This document shows, piece after piece, positions 13,241 to 26,889 of a stretch of 64,000 nt of DNA. The notes beneath the pieces were generated by a model. The model worked only from the letters and a program-made list of their open reading frames with translations. It ran no database searches and was not told the DNA's origin. The DNA comes from Psettodes erumei. Taxonomy: Eukaryota > Chordata > Actinopteri > Pleuronectiformes > Psettodidae. Within the stretch, counting starts at the first letter, position 1. Each line of letters opens with the position of its first letter. A program made the translations under genes and the position numbers. Where the stretch lies: contig JAFBJZ010000601.1 in the NCBI GenBank assembly GCA_016785225.1, positions 3,147,501-3,211,500 of the forward strand, in the 5' to 3' direction.

Positions 13241-14827
13241 GGCAGGATAAGGCAAGATGAAACAAGAAACGACAGAGTTAAGCAAGAGGGATAAAAAGAG
13301 ATAGATGCAGCATGATGCATGAGTGGGAGGGGAAGCTGTGAATTTAGTCGAAGAATTAATGCATGGGACAAGGCAACTGAGCCATGGAGGAGTCAAGGCC
13401 AGGGCATTTGAGGAAAGAGAGGTCAACATTAGGGCAAGCATAGGCCTCTGGGCCTGGTGCAAAATGTGAGGAATGTCATGTAATCATATTAGCCACAGTT
13501 CGCTGCTCTGTCTAAACACAAGACTGTGCTCTCTCTCTCTCAGCATAATGATAATGTGCAATATCTTTTTTCCCCGCACTAAAGCATTTTTTTCTTACTA
13601 ATTACACTATGTAGAGACAGACTGAATCATCAACATCCATTTTAAACTTGAGGACTTCAAAGCCTGTGAAAATTGTGTGTCATATCTCATATTTCTCACG
13701 AGGTATTCACGACTAAACAAGTTAAGGTTAGCAGAAAAACTTTCTTAGATATTATTTATTAAGAGTTTAACTCAGTCTAGCTGTTCTGCATCATCAGGAC
13801 TGCGCGGGTGTAATTTGATCAGTTTTCATTAACAATAGCCTGGCAACATAAGCAGGCATCCATGCATCGAGATTAAAATGTTCAAACTCGGATGTCATCA
13901 TCTTTTTCCAACTGGCACCTGCCCACTTCAAACCATTGAGGAAAGCAGGGACAACAGCAGAAATACAGAAATCTCTATGAAATAACCAAAACATTGCCAG
14001 GCTGTTTTTGTGTCCACATAAGACCCCATCACTCATAGTTAATAAGAGTTGGCTGTGACAATGTGTTTTCAGGGCTGTTAAGGCTAAACAAAGTAACTTA
14101 GCAAGAATTTATGAGGCCGCCCCTTTTTCATCAAAACAGCTGATGAGCTGACCACTTTTAGTACATTTGGTGGTGATGTAAATCTCCACTTTGTTCCTCA
14201 GCAGAAAAGTTAAATGGAGCAATTCTAGTAAAGGAACTCAGAATAGAAACTCAGGAATAATCAGTGCCACCCCATCTGCTTGTATAGATTTGTATTTTGT
14301 TCCCGAGTTCAAATTTGTCATTTTTTTTAGAAATTCTTCATTAATGTGGAACGACTTAGGCGACCTCACACCAAAAAAATCTTGTAAAACAGAGTAAATC
14401 TGTTATTTCATTTAAAGTACAGCTCATTGCAAAGTCACAGACCTGCTCTAAAGTTTTGCACCTGTTATCAGTGGGAAAAAAAATTTCAAATAAGTCTTTC
14501 ATGCTCTTTCTTATCCAGAGTTGGCTCGGAAACATAAGGGCCACGTGCCTTCCAACCACCATGTTGCTGCTTTATTGTTTCATCTGTTTGGGTGTCTCTT
14601 GATTCTCAACATCCACCTTGCAATACCCATGGAGTTTTGACCTTACCTTGGCCATACTTCCATTCTAACACAATAATATTATGTAACTGCACTGTTGATG
14701 AACTCAGTCTCATATGGCATACAGGCAGATAGACATATGCTCCACAGACTAGAAGAGTGGCGATGTAAAGAAGAGTTGCTGAGAACTCACCACCGCACAT
14801 GACAGCTTGAAGCAAACCCCGTCACAA

Positions 14828-14940
14828 TCCATTTCTCATCTCCACGGCCTGCATTAGACGCCTTGTCACAATAATTACATTTCTCTGTATTAATTGATGA
14901 CTTATAATGGAAATAAGAGCTGTCGGGAAATGTATCAAAC
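14828..14940. promoter_or_regulatory. Candidate conserved non-coding element
   Basis: Balanced, non-repetitive sequence with several homeodomain cores (ATAATTACA, TATTAATTGATGA, CTTATAATGG) close together, unlike the drifted surroundings. No ORF. An enhancer is possible; conservation cannot be tested here. Confidence 0.3.
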
Positions 14941-17717
14941 TACAGCAACAATAATAGCAAAGGCAATAACCAAACAAATATCAAATGGACAAATGAGAGA
15001 GAGTATTAGACATGATTGATGAGGGGGGCAGGCTGAACCACACACACACTGTGTACGTGCTGCGGGATTTCCGCTACTGCACATTTGACAGGCTTGTTTG
15101 ACTGTGAGTGTGTATGTATATATTAAACAGAGAACTTTATTTGTGTGTTGGTGCATATGTGGGCTGCTGCATGCATCTAGTATTCACTTTTAGTGTCGGC
15201 CAGAGACTTGCTTGGAGGGAAATTATAATAACTAATAGAGCAGGAAAGGGGAATTTGCACTCTGTGTCGGAATTGAATTACTTTCCAATAATGCTTATTT
15301 CAATACACAAAACGACATAATCCCATTCATCTGTAAGCTTTCCTATTGTCATCAGCGTTTACACAGCAGAATATCAATGCAGAAACACACAATCATTACA
15401 TTATTGATATGAAAGCTCATTTGTCCTTTGCCCTCTAAGTTCAGCACTGCTTAATGAGGTATATCAGTTTGGGGGTTTTTTTCCAGGTATAAATATTTAC
15501 AACTGCTGCATAATGGTTATGCGCAAAGTGTCATTAGAAAGTATGCTTTCCTCAAGTGTAATGAACTGAAAAACCATCGCACGCAGTTAACGATGCACGA
15601 TGCAAGCACAAAGTGTGTCCATGTATACAATTAGTGATGCTACAGTGTACTGTAATCGTCTTTTTCTTTTCACTTTGCAATTTATCTTTTTTTTGTCTTT
15701 CTGAGAAATGTTGTGCTGCTGGTACAGAGAGAAGGAGAGGCTTAAAAGGCTGAGAATGAACAAGCACTTGCACGTTTCATCAGTGAAGGTTGAGCCTGAA
15801 CTTTTGTCACATATTCCTCTACATCATCCTCCTGACACATGACAATATATAAAATATTATAGATTGCAGGCATCTCACAATCATCACATCAAATTATTAG
15901 TGTTCCTCTTTGTGTAAGCATTAACACTTGAATTTACTGAACTTTTTCAGACATGTTTGAATGTAATGCATACACGGTATCATTTACAGTCAAACAGTCA
16001 CTCTGTGCTTCTAAGTGCCGTAACTGGAACAGATGAACATGTTTACAAATTGACCATCCCTAAAATTGTGCTGATGATCATCCATGAAATGATATTCTCA
16101 ATCAAATCAAGAAGTACCTTGTTTTTGACCTTGACTCTGGAACAGTTGAAACACTTAAGAGGCCTTAGAGGACAGCAAAGTTAGAAACCCGCTGATATAA
16201 TCTGGCACCAGGCCACGTAGAGACTTGTATGTAAGAAGTAATACAATAAAAGGGAAAAGACTAACCTTCAACTGTGCACAAGAATATAGAAGAAAAGGAT
16301 TCTCGCAATATACTAAAAGAGAAAATTACTCACAAAAGTCAGGGAAAAAATGAGCTTTTGTATGCACTGCACTGTTACAGGGGAGATAACCAAGACATGG
16401 CTGCATTTGTTTGGCCAATAAGGCCTCTCATGTCACACAAACATGGCTTTATTTACTGCTTTCTACATAACTCATGTTTCAGCAGCCAAAATGTTATCAT
16501 TATGTCACCATTATGTGAGGTAAACATAACTTTCTGTGTATTTTGCCGTGCTGTCCCAGGACGCACACATTTCTGGACACCTTTAGCTTTAAAATGAGTT
16601 TCGGATGAGTTTGAGTTGGCACATTTATTCTGTTTTTCATCTGGGTTTTGTTTAGCAGAAAGTCTTTGTCTGTTGATACTAGAACATATTTTTTCTTGTT
16701 AATATAATACTAAGTATATTTGGTGGTGAAAGGCAATGTTCAGAATTTGTAAAAGCCTTTAAATGGTCTTTGTTTTGCATGTGGTGCAGCTGGTTGTAAT
16801 AACAAAAGCGGAGGGGAGGTTGGAAGATGCTTTTATTAATCACAAAATATAATTGCACTTATCAGCATTTGATTTAATATATTTTTAGTTTGTTGTCTCA
16901 CTAACCATTCCATTCAGACCTGATCACAATCAGCCGGTGGTGTCGTGTGCAGAGCTTGCCAGAGTATCACCTTAACACTGCCTCTTGATGTGTGTTAATT
17001 TTTCTGATTTTGTGAAGCCACTGATGCTTTTAACCATCTATTCTCAGTCTAGTTTTTTGGACGCTATATCCCAGTGTATCATTTAAGCTTATATTCTGCT
17101 CATCGCTCCACAAAGTTCTCTCTTCGGCTACTTTGGTCTGATAAAAGAGGGGTGAATCAAGGCGGTCCCCAGAATACCCCTCTACTGTGTTCATCTGTTG
17201 ATAGGAATGGCCCGATCAGTAGAGTCTAAGGTTGTGATAAGGTCAAGTCAAGCCAATATGGCACACTTGTCAAAAAAGATTTTTTTTTTTTGGTTTACCG
17301 AAGTGCCCAGTGAACACGAGCCATATTCACATATCTGGAACATATCCAGATGAAAGAGTAAAAAGCAAACCGGGCCAACGGTCCTCATAACCTCTCTGAA
17401 TAAATTTGTGGGAATACTATCAAGGAGAGAGGACGTCATCCTATGTGACAATCTCAGTGACAGTAGGCAAAGGAAATAAGGTAGATAATAATCGTCCACA
17501 GCAATTAAACCAGTTAGGGAATACTTGAAGGATAGGTCCACAGCAGAAATTAGAGGAGTTGGAAGAGCAATATGAGTCATTTTTCAGACTGAGCAAACCT
17601 GTGGGAAATATTTAAATACTCCTTTCAAGTTCATACATATTTACTAATCAACAACTATTGTTTCTGGTTGTAAATTCTGTGTGTCTGTCTGCAGAGTACA
17701 CAGAGGAGTGACTTTAT

Positions 17718-18110
17718 GTCAGGGTATTTTCTTTGGACTTTTTTGTGTTTGTGGACTTTGGCCTCAGTATTTCCTCTTTTATGTTGGTAATTATTCCCTA
17801 GTATGTCTTCTCGTTTTCAGTTTTACCTCCCATGCTTGTGATTGTCTGCACTGCCCTAATGTCCTGGTCTCCTCAGTGTATTTAAGCTCCCCTCCCTTAT
17901 GTAACTAGGTCTTCTTTACGCCTTATGAGAGTTCCAGCATCATTCATCATTTTCCAAGTAAGTTTGTTGTGACCCCTGCTACAGTTTTTGACCATTCCTT
18001 CTGCTCACTGTTTTGGATACCTTTGCCTATGTGCCAACCACTGCCTGATAAAGACGATTGAACCTTTATTCCTGTTTTTATTGTTGTCTGCCCTGTGGGT
18101 CCATTACCTT
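17718..18110 (+). repeat. Dispersed repeat family, copy B
   Basis: Shares with copy A a start near TGTCAGGGTATTTTCTTTGG and the T-rich body. It shares with copy C the words CTTGTGATT, GCCCTAATGT, GTATTTAAGCTC and AGTTCCAG in the same order. GTATTTAAG resembles a TATA box, as in an LTR promoter. Class unresolved. Confidence 0.55.
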
Positions 18111-18699
18111 TTTTTGAGTGCGATAGCGGCACGCAATTTACATTTAATACTAGTGTTCATTGCTCTTATATAGAGGTGACTCAGCTCAAAACCACCTACT
18201 TCTGACTTGGATAAAACAAGATCTATCATCACTCATTACACCAGCATGAGTCAGCATATCTTATGCAGCATTCCAGAGACACTATTATGACTGCTATCAA
18301 CAATAGGGATAGAATTACAGTATCAGGAACTACTGAAGACAGATAGTGTCAACATTTTTCAGGGTTTATAGCTGTGTGTAAATGTAATATGGGGAACCTC
18401 TTACACGTTTGATCACTTGTACTGTATATAGAACATTTTGTAATAGACAGTGTCTTATCTTTTCATACACAGAAAAGTCTAAGTCCTAGAGAATTAAATT
18501 TTGAATTGCTTTCGGAAGAGAAGTACACAGTGCACAGAGTGCAGGGTATTGACCAGCCACATAAGTCAAGTCTAAGTTTGCCTGACTGCAAACAAGGTGT
18601 GTGTATGTATAGCGTTAAGTATGCTCAGAGAATGCCAAATATAGTTTTGATGTCTTGGGGAACTCAAACCTATCACCAGACTGTTAACATATTTAAACT

Positions 18700-18800
18700 T
18701 GATAATGGGTAATTTGTCAGTGCTAATTTGATATGCAAATTTTCTCATCAAGCTTCCGAACAAGATTAGCTTGGTGGAAGCCAAGTACTGTGCAAACTAT
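18700..18800. promoter_or_regulatory. Candidate conserved non-coding element with octamer site
   Basis: Contains ATATGCAAATTT (POU octamer ATGCAAAT, 18733-18740), GTGCTAATTTG and GATTAGC within about 80 bases. Non-repetitive. Function inferred only from motif density. Confidence 0.3.
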
Positions 18801-20374
18801 GACTCTATGACAAGTTCCCCTTCCACTCCCACTTTTCAGGAGAGATGGACAAATCATTCAGCCAATACTGACTTGTTCTCATTTAAAAAGTGTTGGGACA
18901 TTCCTTAATGATGCATATGCTCTTATGTAGTTGCTGTATTTTTAATGTGGCCACAGTCTGTGAAGCATAAGTCAAAGCTTTCAAGGTACAGTAACCACCA
19001 AAGGGATGCAACCCCTGCTCTTCTCCTTGCATGTGGTGAGCTCCATGTTAATAAAATGTAGATTTTAGAATGTACTGTTTATTGCCCTATTATTCATTTG
19101 TCTTTCCTTCCTTCTCCAGAAAAGAAGGCAGGGGAGTCAAAAAAAAATATGTTGGCAGAGAATATAAACCCTGACTTAAATGTGGTATTACAATTTGGCT
19201 ACCAAAAGGTTTTCTTTTATTTATAAATTCACGCTTGACACACTTGACGCATAAATTGATAACTTATTAATCATCAATTAAATCCTATTGAATCCATTTA
19301 CTTTTACAACTCAATCTGCTATGTACAGTACATCAGAGAAGATGCTCAGCTGTCTTTTGATTTTGGCACTCTTTCAGATGACTAAGACTGCAGGTCATCA
19401 GATCACCCGGCATGAAAATGTAAGTAGTAAAAAACCAACTGTACAATTGTGAGACTGCAAGAATCAATATTTACATGAGGAAAATCAATTCAACAAGAAA
19501 CCAAGAATTTTGCAAATATTTTGGACATATGACATTATGAGTACTGTATGTTGGTATCGAGCATTGTTTTATGTTTTTCCAGTTGCATCTGTATGATTCA
19601 GATGATATCATTTGAATTTCTGCCGCAAAATGGAAAACAAATTCAAAATACGTTTGAAAATAATACATTTGCATGGGGTGCATAATTTTTCTCTTGAGAC
19701 TGTGGGCCAGTGCGCCATATAAAAATGGGAGATGACAAGTTAGTGAACATCTGGAAGGAGGAAGGCGACAAGGAGACAAGTTAGGAGTTATAAGGGCATC
19801 TGTTTGGCTCCCCTTCCTTCGGCAGCCTCTCTTGGAGGAAAATCTTTCCTTCTTCCTTGTTTTTGGCATCTTTATCCAAGAAAGACAGATGGATTTGCTT
19901 CTCCCTGGATACACACTCAGTCACACAAACACACACACACACTCTAATTCCCATGCATGTATGCATGTATACACACACATATAGAGTAACACAACCACAG
20001 GCACAAATAACTTACAGAACACAGGCACAGTGACTTTGACAAACAAATAGACTCCAGCGGGCACACACTCATGCACTCAGCACTTGGGAGATGGACAGCT
20101 GCGCAAATATGCCCGGCCCTCATTCTTGGGACCTGAGTGGCGCTCCAACCACAACAGCAAATATTTCCCCTGCTGTCATCCTCTCTGTTTTCTCTCCTTT
20201 ATCCATAAGAAGCGTGCCCAGGAAAGTGGCAGGAGAGGTTCAGCAGCTTCATGGTCGGCCAAGATCCAACACATCCCTCTTTTTCCCATTTCCCTCTTCT
20301 TCCTCCAGGAGCCAGATGCTGATTGGGGGGAAAAAGTGGCGACGAGGTGGGACTCCTACCTGTCCCCTGGGGAA

Positions 20375-20600
20375 GATGAAATGTAAATTTTGCGACGTAG
20401 GCTCATTTGCTGCAGTCTGGAGTTGTCTGATAGGACCTGACTGGAGGCTTATTTGATTAGCTTAATTCCATCCTCGTGTGGACCACCGCAGCAATGTTCC
20501 TGGAACATTTGTTAGAGCATTAGGCCCACAGTTAATGAACAATTTGTTCCGTTGAGCAACGAACCACACGAGCAATAGTGAGCCGTCCAAGCGCTTGGTG
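20375..20600. promoter_or_regulatory. Candidate conserved non-coding element
   Basis: A long complex block with GTTAATGAAC, GATTAGCTTAATTCC and CATTAGGCCC and no repeat or convincing ORF. It reads like enhancer sequence; unproven. Confidence 0.3.
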
Positions 20601-22586
20601 AAAAGGTTTTCATAGTTGTGACACCTTCCCAAGAAATAAGATTGGAGAACATGTGACTGTAAAAAGTACAGCCTTATTAATTTTTCTGTGCTTAGATGAT
20701 GGAAAAAAACATCCTTGTTAATTTCTCTGTGCTTGGATGATGCGTTAATTTGATGGCTTCTGCAGGTTTTTGTATTATCCAAGGGCCCTGCTGTGAATGG
20801 TGTTCATTTGTGAATGCATTACATTTTGTCCACTGCTTTACAAGCAAGTGGAATTTCCTCCTGGGACAATAAATAGTATTTTACCCTGCTTTATACATTG
20901 CATATAAAGAGCTTTGTTGAAGGCTGAGGCCCAGGCTCAGCATGAGCACAGCCACCACTTGTGGCGAAGTCATTCCACACTCACCTGACACGGTGCATCT
21001 TTCGCACCCTCTCCATATGTTGCATTTCAGCATACTGTACATCTCCGTGTGAGAAGTACCCCACATCATAATATTGTATTAACAGCAGCAACACCAATCA
21101 AACATTGATGAGGGAACGTACATCACACATGTGTTTTTATTTACAACAGTTATCATTTTTTTGTGTTTAGTGATGACATAGTTTTGGGTCATCCTACAGT
21201 GAATAGAATTATTGCGTCGAAATGTAAAACATGATTAATTAAAAGAAAATGTCTAATGTCTGTTCTCTAATCAAGACATGCTTTACATTTCTATTAACAG
21301 ATGAAAGTTTCACTGCAGGCTGTGGATTGTAGCTGTTGTAGATGTAGCAGCTGTGATTTGTGTCTCAGAATAAAACATGAAACTCCTACGGTTCAAGAAG
21401 TATGTTGCCAACAGAAGTTGTTTTCTGCATAAATCCAAAAAAACTCAAACCCATTTTGTGAGTGAACCAGAGTCTTAAAAAGCCATTTTCTATTGCTGTA
21501 GTACAAGGGGGATTTTGCTGCATGTATCATATTTAAAAAGGTTGGTTGCTGTGTTTTGACTTCATTCTGCTCTTTTGGTCCTTGAAAAAGAAAAAAAGAC
21601 ATTGCCAAGAAACTCATACTGATTATATTGCATATTGCATATATTTTTTTTTAATGGGAAGTCACATCAGTACTAAAATCTCTGGATAGCTTTTCAAATG
21701 ATAAATGAAATATGATCCACAACGGCCAGGTTGAGGAATCCATGAATTTAAAGGATAATGACACACCAAAACATTGCTTTATTATAACCTTTAATAATTG
21801 TAGGGAACTAAGATATCATTGTGACATTTGTCTTTATCACCCATGTCGATGCTCATGAGGTAAAGCGCAGAATTCCCTTGTTCACAGGAAGCTACTGGGA
21901 ATGCAGACTTGCACATATGTGACTGGATAATGCAGTGTGTTGTCAGGTGCTTTTACACTGTGTGATGTTAAAATTTGATCGACACTAAAATGAATGAGAA
22001 GGCTGCATTTATTCTGTTGCTGTTTTTGTTTTGTTTTTATGTGATACCAAGATGTTGAGTATGTGAGATCTTAAACATAAGCCACAGACATGATCTTTGT
22101 AGATATTGTGTAAACACTTAGCTGCAATTCCCATGTTGGTGTAGGCAAAATTACATTGTTAAACTAGCCAACAAGACCGTCCCATGTGAGACAGTGGTGC
22201 ACTGCCAATGTTGTTGTAAAAACACAATTTTCCTCTCGTCATCACATAGGATCACATACAGGATAAAAATTTGCTTACAAGGTACATCTTTCATTTAGTG
22301 GCCAGAAGATTTGTCCTACAGGAGAGTGGCACAAACTAATGTATGAGCCAATGCTTTGAATGTAAGAAAGCAAACAAGTTTGAATGGTAATGCTGCTACC
22401 CAGCTGCTGCTGGATCACACAAGTATTCAGTCATATTTATCCACCTTGCCATATCACACCAGCATGGGATCGAGCACAAAGTAAAAACCTTTCTTTATCT
22501 CCCCTATGCCTTTCTCTGTATCACCCTCTCTTCTCAATACAGTCTCCACAACTCCCCATCTTTTCTTCCTGTGCATGCATGTCTTA

Positions 22587-22622
<36 letters not shown>
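22587..22622 (+). repeat. (CT)n microsatellite
   Basis: CT run with one CG interruption; gives Leu-Ser frames that are not genes. Confidence 0.95.
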
Positions 22623-22654
22623 GTCTTCATCTCTCTGCCCTTCCTCCTCCGGCC

Positions 22655-22790
22655 TGCCACGCTCTCATTTGTCACATTTACAATGAATACATCCAAATTT
22701 ACAGATGCTATCAATTAATCACCTCCGCTCTAATTACAATCCAATTAACCTCTGTTTCCACGCGCCATGCTGCAGGACGGCCAGCACCCT
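22655..22790. promoter_or_regulatory. Candidate conserved non-coding element, homeodomain-site cluster
   Basis: Three homeodomain cores within 40 bases: ATTAATC (22714-22720), TAATTA (22731-22736) and AATTAA (22743-22748). They stand right after a CT microsatellite. Good enhancer candidate. Confidence 0.35.
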
Positions 22791-23689
22791 CTCTCCTCAA
22801 TCACACTGCTCGGAGAGAGACAGACAGAGAGACGGTGAGGGAGGGAGAATGGAAAGTAGAGTGTGATTTAATGGAAGAAAAACTAAGTCCGACGGGGGAG
22901 AGAGATACTGCAGATGGACAGATGGATATATTATGTGGCCAAAAGTGTGCAGACACCCTGCTCCACATACTGAAGGTCTGGAGGGCATACTGTATACATG
23001 CATGCATAGCCATGTATGTTTGGAACAAAATACTACCGAATAGAGAAGGAGAAGTGAGAGAGCAGCAAGACAGTAATGGAAAAAATGACAAAGAATTGGA
23101 GGAGAAGGAAAAAATTAGGCTCAGCTCAAGAGCTGATGTCTCAGCGGAGGATCACAGGTGTGACTCGTGCAGAGACAAAGAAAGAAGAGGAAGAAGATAG
23201 AGAGAGAGAGAGAGATGGTGGGGGAGAGGGGGTGAAGAGCTGTTGCTGCTGTCGTCAGGAGGATTGAAGAAAGAAGAAGGATGTGTCCATTACTGACGAG
23301 ACTGTTCTCCTGGTGCCGTGGGAGACCAAGCTGTCACTGTGAACCACCTGTATGTGTGTGTGTGTGGTGTCGGTGTGTGTGTGTGGTGTCTATATGCACA
23401 TGCACACAAACACACTCGAACATGCACACACATTTTCATACGTGTGTTTAAGTGCATGGCGTACATCCGTGCAAAAAAGCACATGTACCGACAAATAGGA
23501 ATGCATAAAAACTGAAGATCTCAGCATGTGTGCAAACACACACACACGCACCGTTTTTCTTTCCGCACATGTACCATATTTGCATGAACATCACGAACAT
23601 ATGTACACATGCAATACAACAAGCACACATGGACCCCCACACACACTCTAATCCAGCTCTAACACAGATGGATATACACCAGCACTATT

Positions 23690-23870
23690 AGCAGCTCTGG
23701 ATTTACAGTGGCCCGTCAGCTTTCAGCTTTTAATGCCACGTGGGGCCTGTTTTACAGATCTGCCCCAGGGCCCCAATCGGCTTTCAATTAGCAGGTGAGC
23801 TGCAGCCCTGTTCCCAATCAATAGCCCAGTACAGGCAGGCTGCAGGCACCCTGGGGCCCTCAGCTTGGAG
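23690..23870. promoter_or_regulatory. Candidate conserved non-coding element
   Basis: Complex GC-balanced block with CTTTTAATGCCACG, CTTTCAATTAGCAGG and CAATCAATAGCC between a CA-rich tract and a purine tract. No ORF support. Confidence 0.3.
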
Positions 23871-25216
23871 GGAGACGAGAGGAGGAGGCGGTAGACGGAG
23901 AGGAAGAGAGGAAGGGAGGGGAGCTGGCAAGAAAGGCTGAGGTGTAGTCATGCCATGCTTCTGGGCCAGAGGGCTGTTTGAAGGGGCTAGACCTGTCACT
24001 TCCTCTTTTTCTACACATACACATCACACACAGAAGGAAATGTGTCAAGGTACAAATTGTTTACAAATGCACTCTTCAAATCTTAATTTCTATAAACAAG
24101 CCAATGCAGCTGACACGCTAAGCAAAGAGTGTTAATGCACTGTTGGAGGAGGAGGCTACCCTTCAGTCCAGCTTAGGAAATAAAAGATGTGTTTATCGGC
24201 GAACAAGGAGGGGGAATTAGAGTAAGAGAAGACTTTACTAGAGTAAAGAAAAGTTGAGACATGTTCAATGCAGTTCAGTTTGACAATGCATGCAGTTTCA
24301 TGTAGTGTTGTTTGAAAAAAAACTCTTGTTAAGAGATAGTGTCTTCACAGACTAGTTCCTCCTGTTTCTTCTCCAATTTTCCTGGGCTGAAGAGCTTTCC
24401 TCAAAACAAGTGACGGAATCTTCAAAGTAGGCGATTACTCTTCTTATTTCAAGAAGTCACTTGAAAGTGGGAAACTGGGTTGCATTAGACACAAGTGAAT
24501 TTGTCTCACAAAAACTTTTACAGTTAAGATTACTGATTTAAAGCCAGATAATAACATGAAATAATACAAGATGGACATTTTTGGCAGTATATCTTTCATC
24601 AGGGAGTCTGGGGAATTGGTCTGATACTTATCTCGAGGAACATCAATTAAACCAACATGAGACATGTCAAACTCATGTGATAAACTACCTGACAAGCGCA
24701 GCACCATTTCTACACTTTGTGGTCAGGACATTTTAATGCTCCTACAGTGGAAGTTAAATTATTTATGACTACAGCACTGAATACAAATTCAGTGACTTTT
24801 TCAAAAAAAATTTCAGCGTACGAAACCACACACACAAATACATGCATGCACAGCTGTCAAATCCGCACACCCTCATCAAGGCTCAGCTCAGTCCAACTCC
24901 ACAGAGAGGAGGCACCATGCGAAACAAAATTAAGTGTTTCAATTCTTATCCACCTCTCTGAGACACCATCGCATGGCAAAATAGCCAAGTCATTTTAATT
25001 AGACCCACAGAGCACCGCATGCTTTGGTCCCTACCTCCAACACACGAAAAAGAAAAATCTCATTCCCCTTAGTGACAACAGAGACAGAGAGAGTGGGGGA
25101 TCTGCCAAAGCAGGCAGCTTGGCTAAGAACTGGCATTCACTGAACAACAGAACAGAGCGCCATTTTTACATCATGTTGTACTGACTGTCAGAAGAGGAGC
25201 AGCAACCTTCATCAAG

Positions 25217-25278
25217 CCCCCCCCCCCATATATATATAGATATACATATACATATATATATATATATATATACATATT
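25217..25278 (+). repeat. C-run joined to (TA)n microsatellite
   Basis: About 11 C bases followed by an imperfect TA/CA run. Confidence 0.93.
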
Positions 25279-25469
25279 TTTTTTCTTTTCTGTGTTTTGT
25301 AACCTTGTGAGTAGCTGGTAACAAAGGGAGTGTGCTGCACAGAGGAGCAGTTAGAGAAGATTGGAGGGCACTGAAGGAGGAGGAGAGGAGCTGGGGTTAC
25401 TGGAGTGACATGGGTGTCTTTGAAGGCATCACAGTAGGAGGAGTGGGGGCGGTGCGCATGTGTTTTTTG

Positions 25470-25498
25470 TATGTGTGTGTGTGTGTGGGGGGGGGGGG
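25470..25498 (+). repeat. (GT)n-G(n) composite repeat
   Basis: A GT run passes directly into a run of about 13 G. Confidence 0.93.
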
Positions 25499-26685
25499 TA
25501 GATAGGGGAGAGGTGGGAGAGATAACCGGGTCCCCTCCAACACCCTGCTCCTTTTCCTTTCTCCCTGAGCCAGTTTTATCGGAGGGGGGCAATGAGGTTC
25601 TTTGAAGGCGTCCCAGTTGGAGGTGTATGACTGCATTTTGTGTGTGTGTGTGTGTGTGCGTGCATGCGCATGTGTTTGTGTTTTACATTTGCGTGTTCAT
25701 TAATGTGTAGACGCGACCATTGAGTGCCTGAGTAAATGAGTTCAGGTGGGCATATATGTCGATATGCATAATTTTGTTAATGCATGTGCATGTGTTTGTG
25801 CATGTGTAATGGGAGAGCAGCCTGCTACAGTACATCTCACTCTGAGATGTGGTGGAGAGGCAGAGCTAGTGCTGCGAGAAGGCAGGGAGACAGGCAGCTC
25901 TTCCCTCCACACATCTCTGTTCAAAGGCGCCATCAAAGTCTGGCAGAAATGTCAGTGCTGCAGGCAGGGGACCGGCCTCTGAATGTCAGTCCTTCTCAGG
26001 TCAACACCGAGAGCGAGCCTGCCTCGCACAGACAGAAGGGGGGGGGGGGCTAGATGAAGATAAAAAGAAAAAACACAGGGACAGTGATTAGGGGAACATG
26101 ATAAAATGATGGAGAAAGAGTGAGTGAGAGAGTGAGATGAAATTATGGAGAGAAGAGAGTGATAAGAAACAGGAGGGAGATTGCAGGGCAAAATAATAAC
26201 AGAGTGGATAAGAGAACAAAATGTTGGGTATGGCCATTTGTGGCAAGACTGAGTTGTTTTCATTTTATCAGTGTGTGTTTCTGGGGGTGCAGCAGGATGT
26301 CAAACGACTTCAGGCCAGAGATCTTTGCAGGAGTCTGAGTGGGAGAAGTAATAAAGAAAGAGCCAGGAATGTAAAGCAAAGCAGACAATGCAAAGACGTC
26401 TTTGCATCTGAAATGCACTGACACACTCACAGTGAGGCAGACATACACAGACACAGAGATGGAGAGGTGCACTCATTCAGCAGACTCACTCACAAACACA
26501 CACATACACACACTGGTGATTGTCCCAGTGCAGGCCATGAGGAGCCTGTCAGATTACAGGAGGGTAATTGAATGGTAAGGGAGCAGACAACACATCTAGC
26601 GCAGCCGGACTCCAGAGGCGGCCGCCACCATACCAGAGCTCAGGGGAAATTCAGGGCCCACTTAATAGTGAATTGGAGATGGGAC

Positions 26686-26687
<2 letters not shown>

Positions 26688-26719
<32 letters not shown>
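26688..26719 (+). repeat. (GT)n microsatellite
   Basis: About 16 GT units. Confidence 0.96.
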
Positions 26720-26720
<1 letters not shown>

Positions 26721-26889
26721 ATGTGAGTGTGTGTTGGACAAAGGAGAGTGCCCCTGGCAGCTGAAAAAATGGTCAGTAAAAATCTGAAACAGGCTGATTG
26801 GCTGATTGGAGAATCTACTTGGCACTGAAAACATAGACAAGGCACCTGCTAGGTCCCTGTCAATTTACCTACATTATGTATTTTGTCAT

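Larger units (their letters stand above)
7901..17717. other. Gene-free interval
   Basis: Contains the degenerate tandem repeat at 8050, microsatellites, the purine tract at 13.1 kb and enhancer-like blocks near 10.66-10.88, 12.46-12.96, 14.83 and 15.24-15.46 kb. The stretch at 16170-16250 looks like a decayed transposon piece. No supportable gene. Confidence 0.55.
18111..26889. other. Gene-free interval
   Basis: Enhancer-like blocks at 18.70, 20.38, 22.66, 23.69 and 24.94-25.01 kb alternate with CT, CA and GT repeats. The frame at 22571-23200 (209 codons) runs through a CT repeat into a purine stretch and is not a gene. Confidence 0.55.

Noticed and set aside
12773..13462. 229-codon minus-strand open frame
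   Set aside because: It runs opposite a purine-rich tract and is dominated by Pro, Ser and Leu from low-complexity DNA. No conserved motif and no supporting splice structure.
20830..20882. SINE or hAT tail (GGAATTTCCTCCTGGGACAA)
   Set aside because: Resembles the common fish motif preceding ATCT repeats, but it is short, diverged and not followed by the repeat. Not strong enough to list.
22571..23200. 209-codon plus-strand open frame
   Set aside because: It starts in a CT microsatellite (Leu-Ser repeat) and ends in a purine-rich stretch (Arg/Glu/Lys). No family resemblance.
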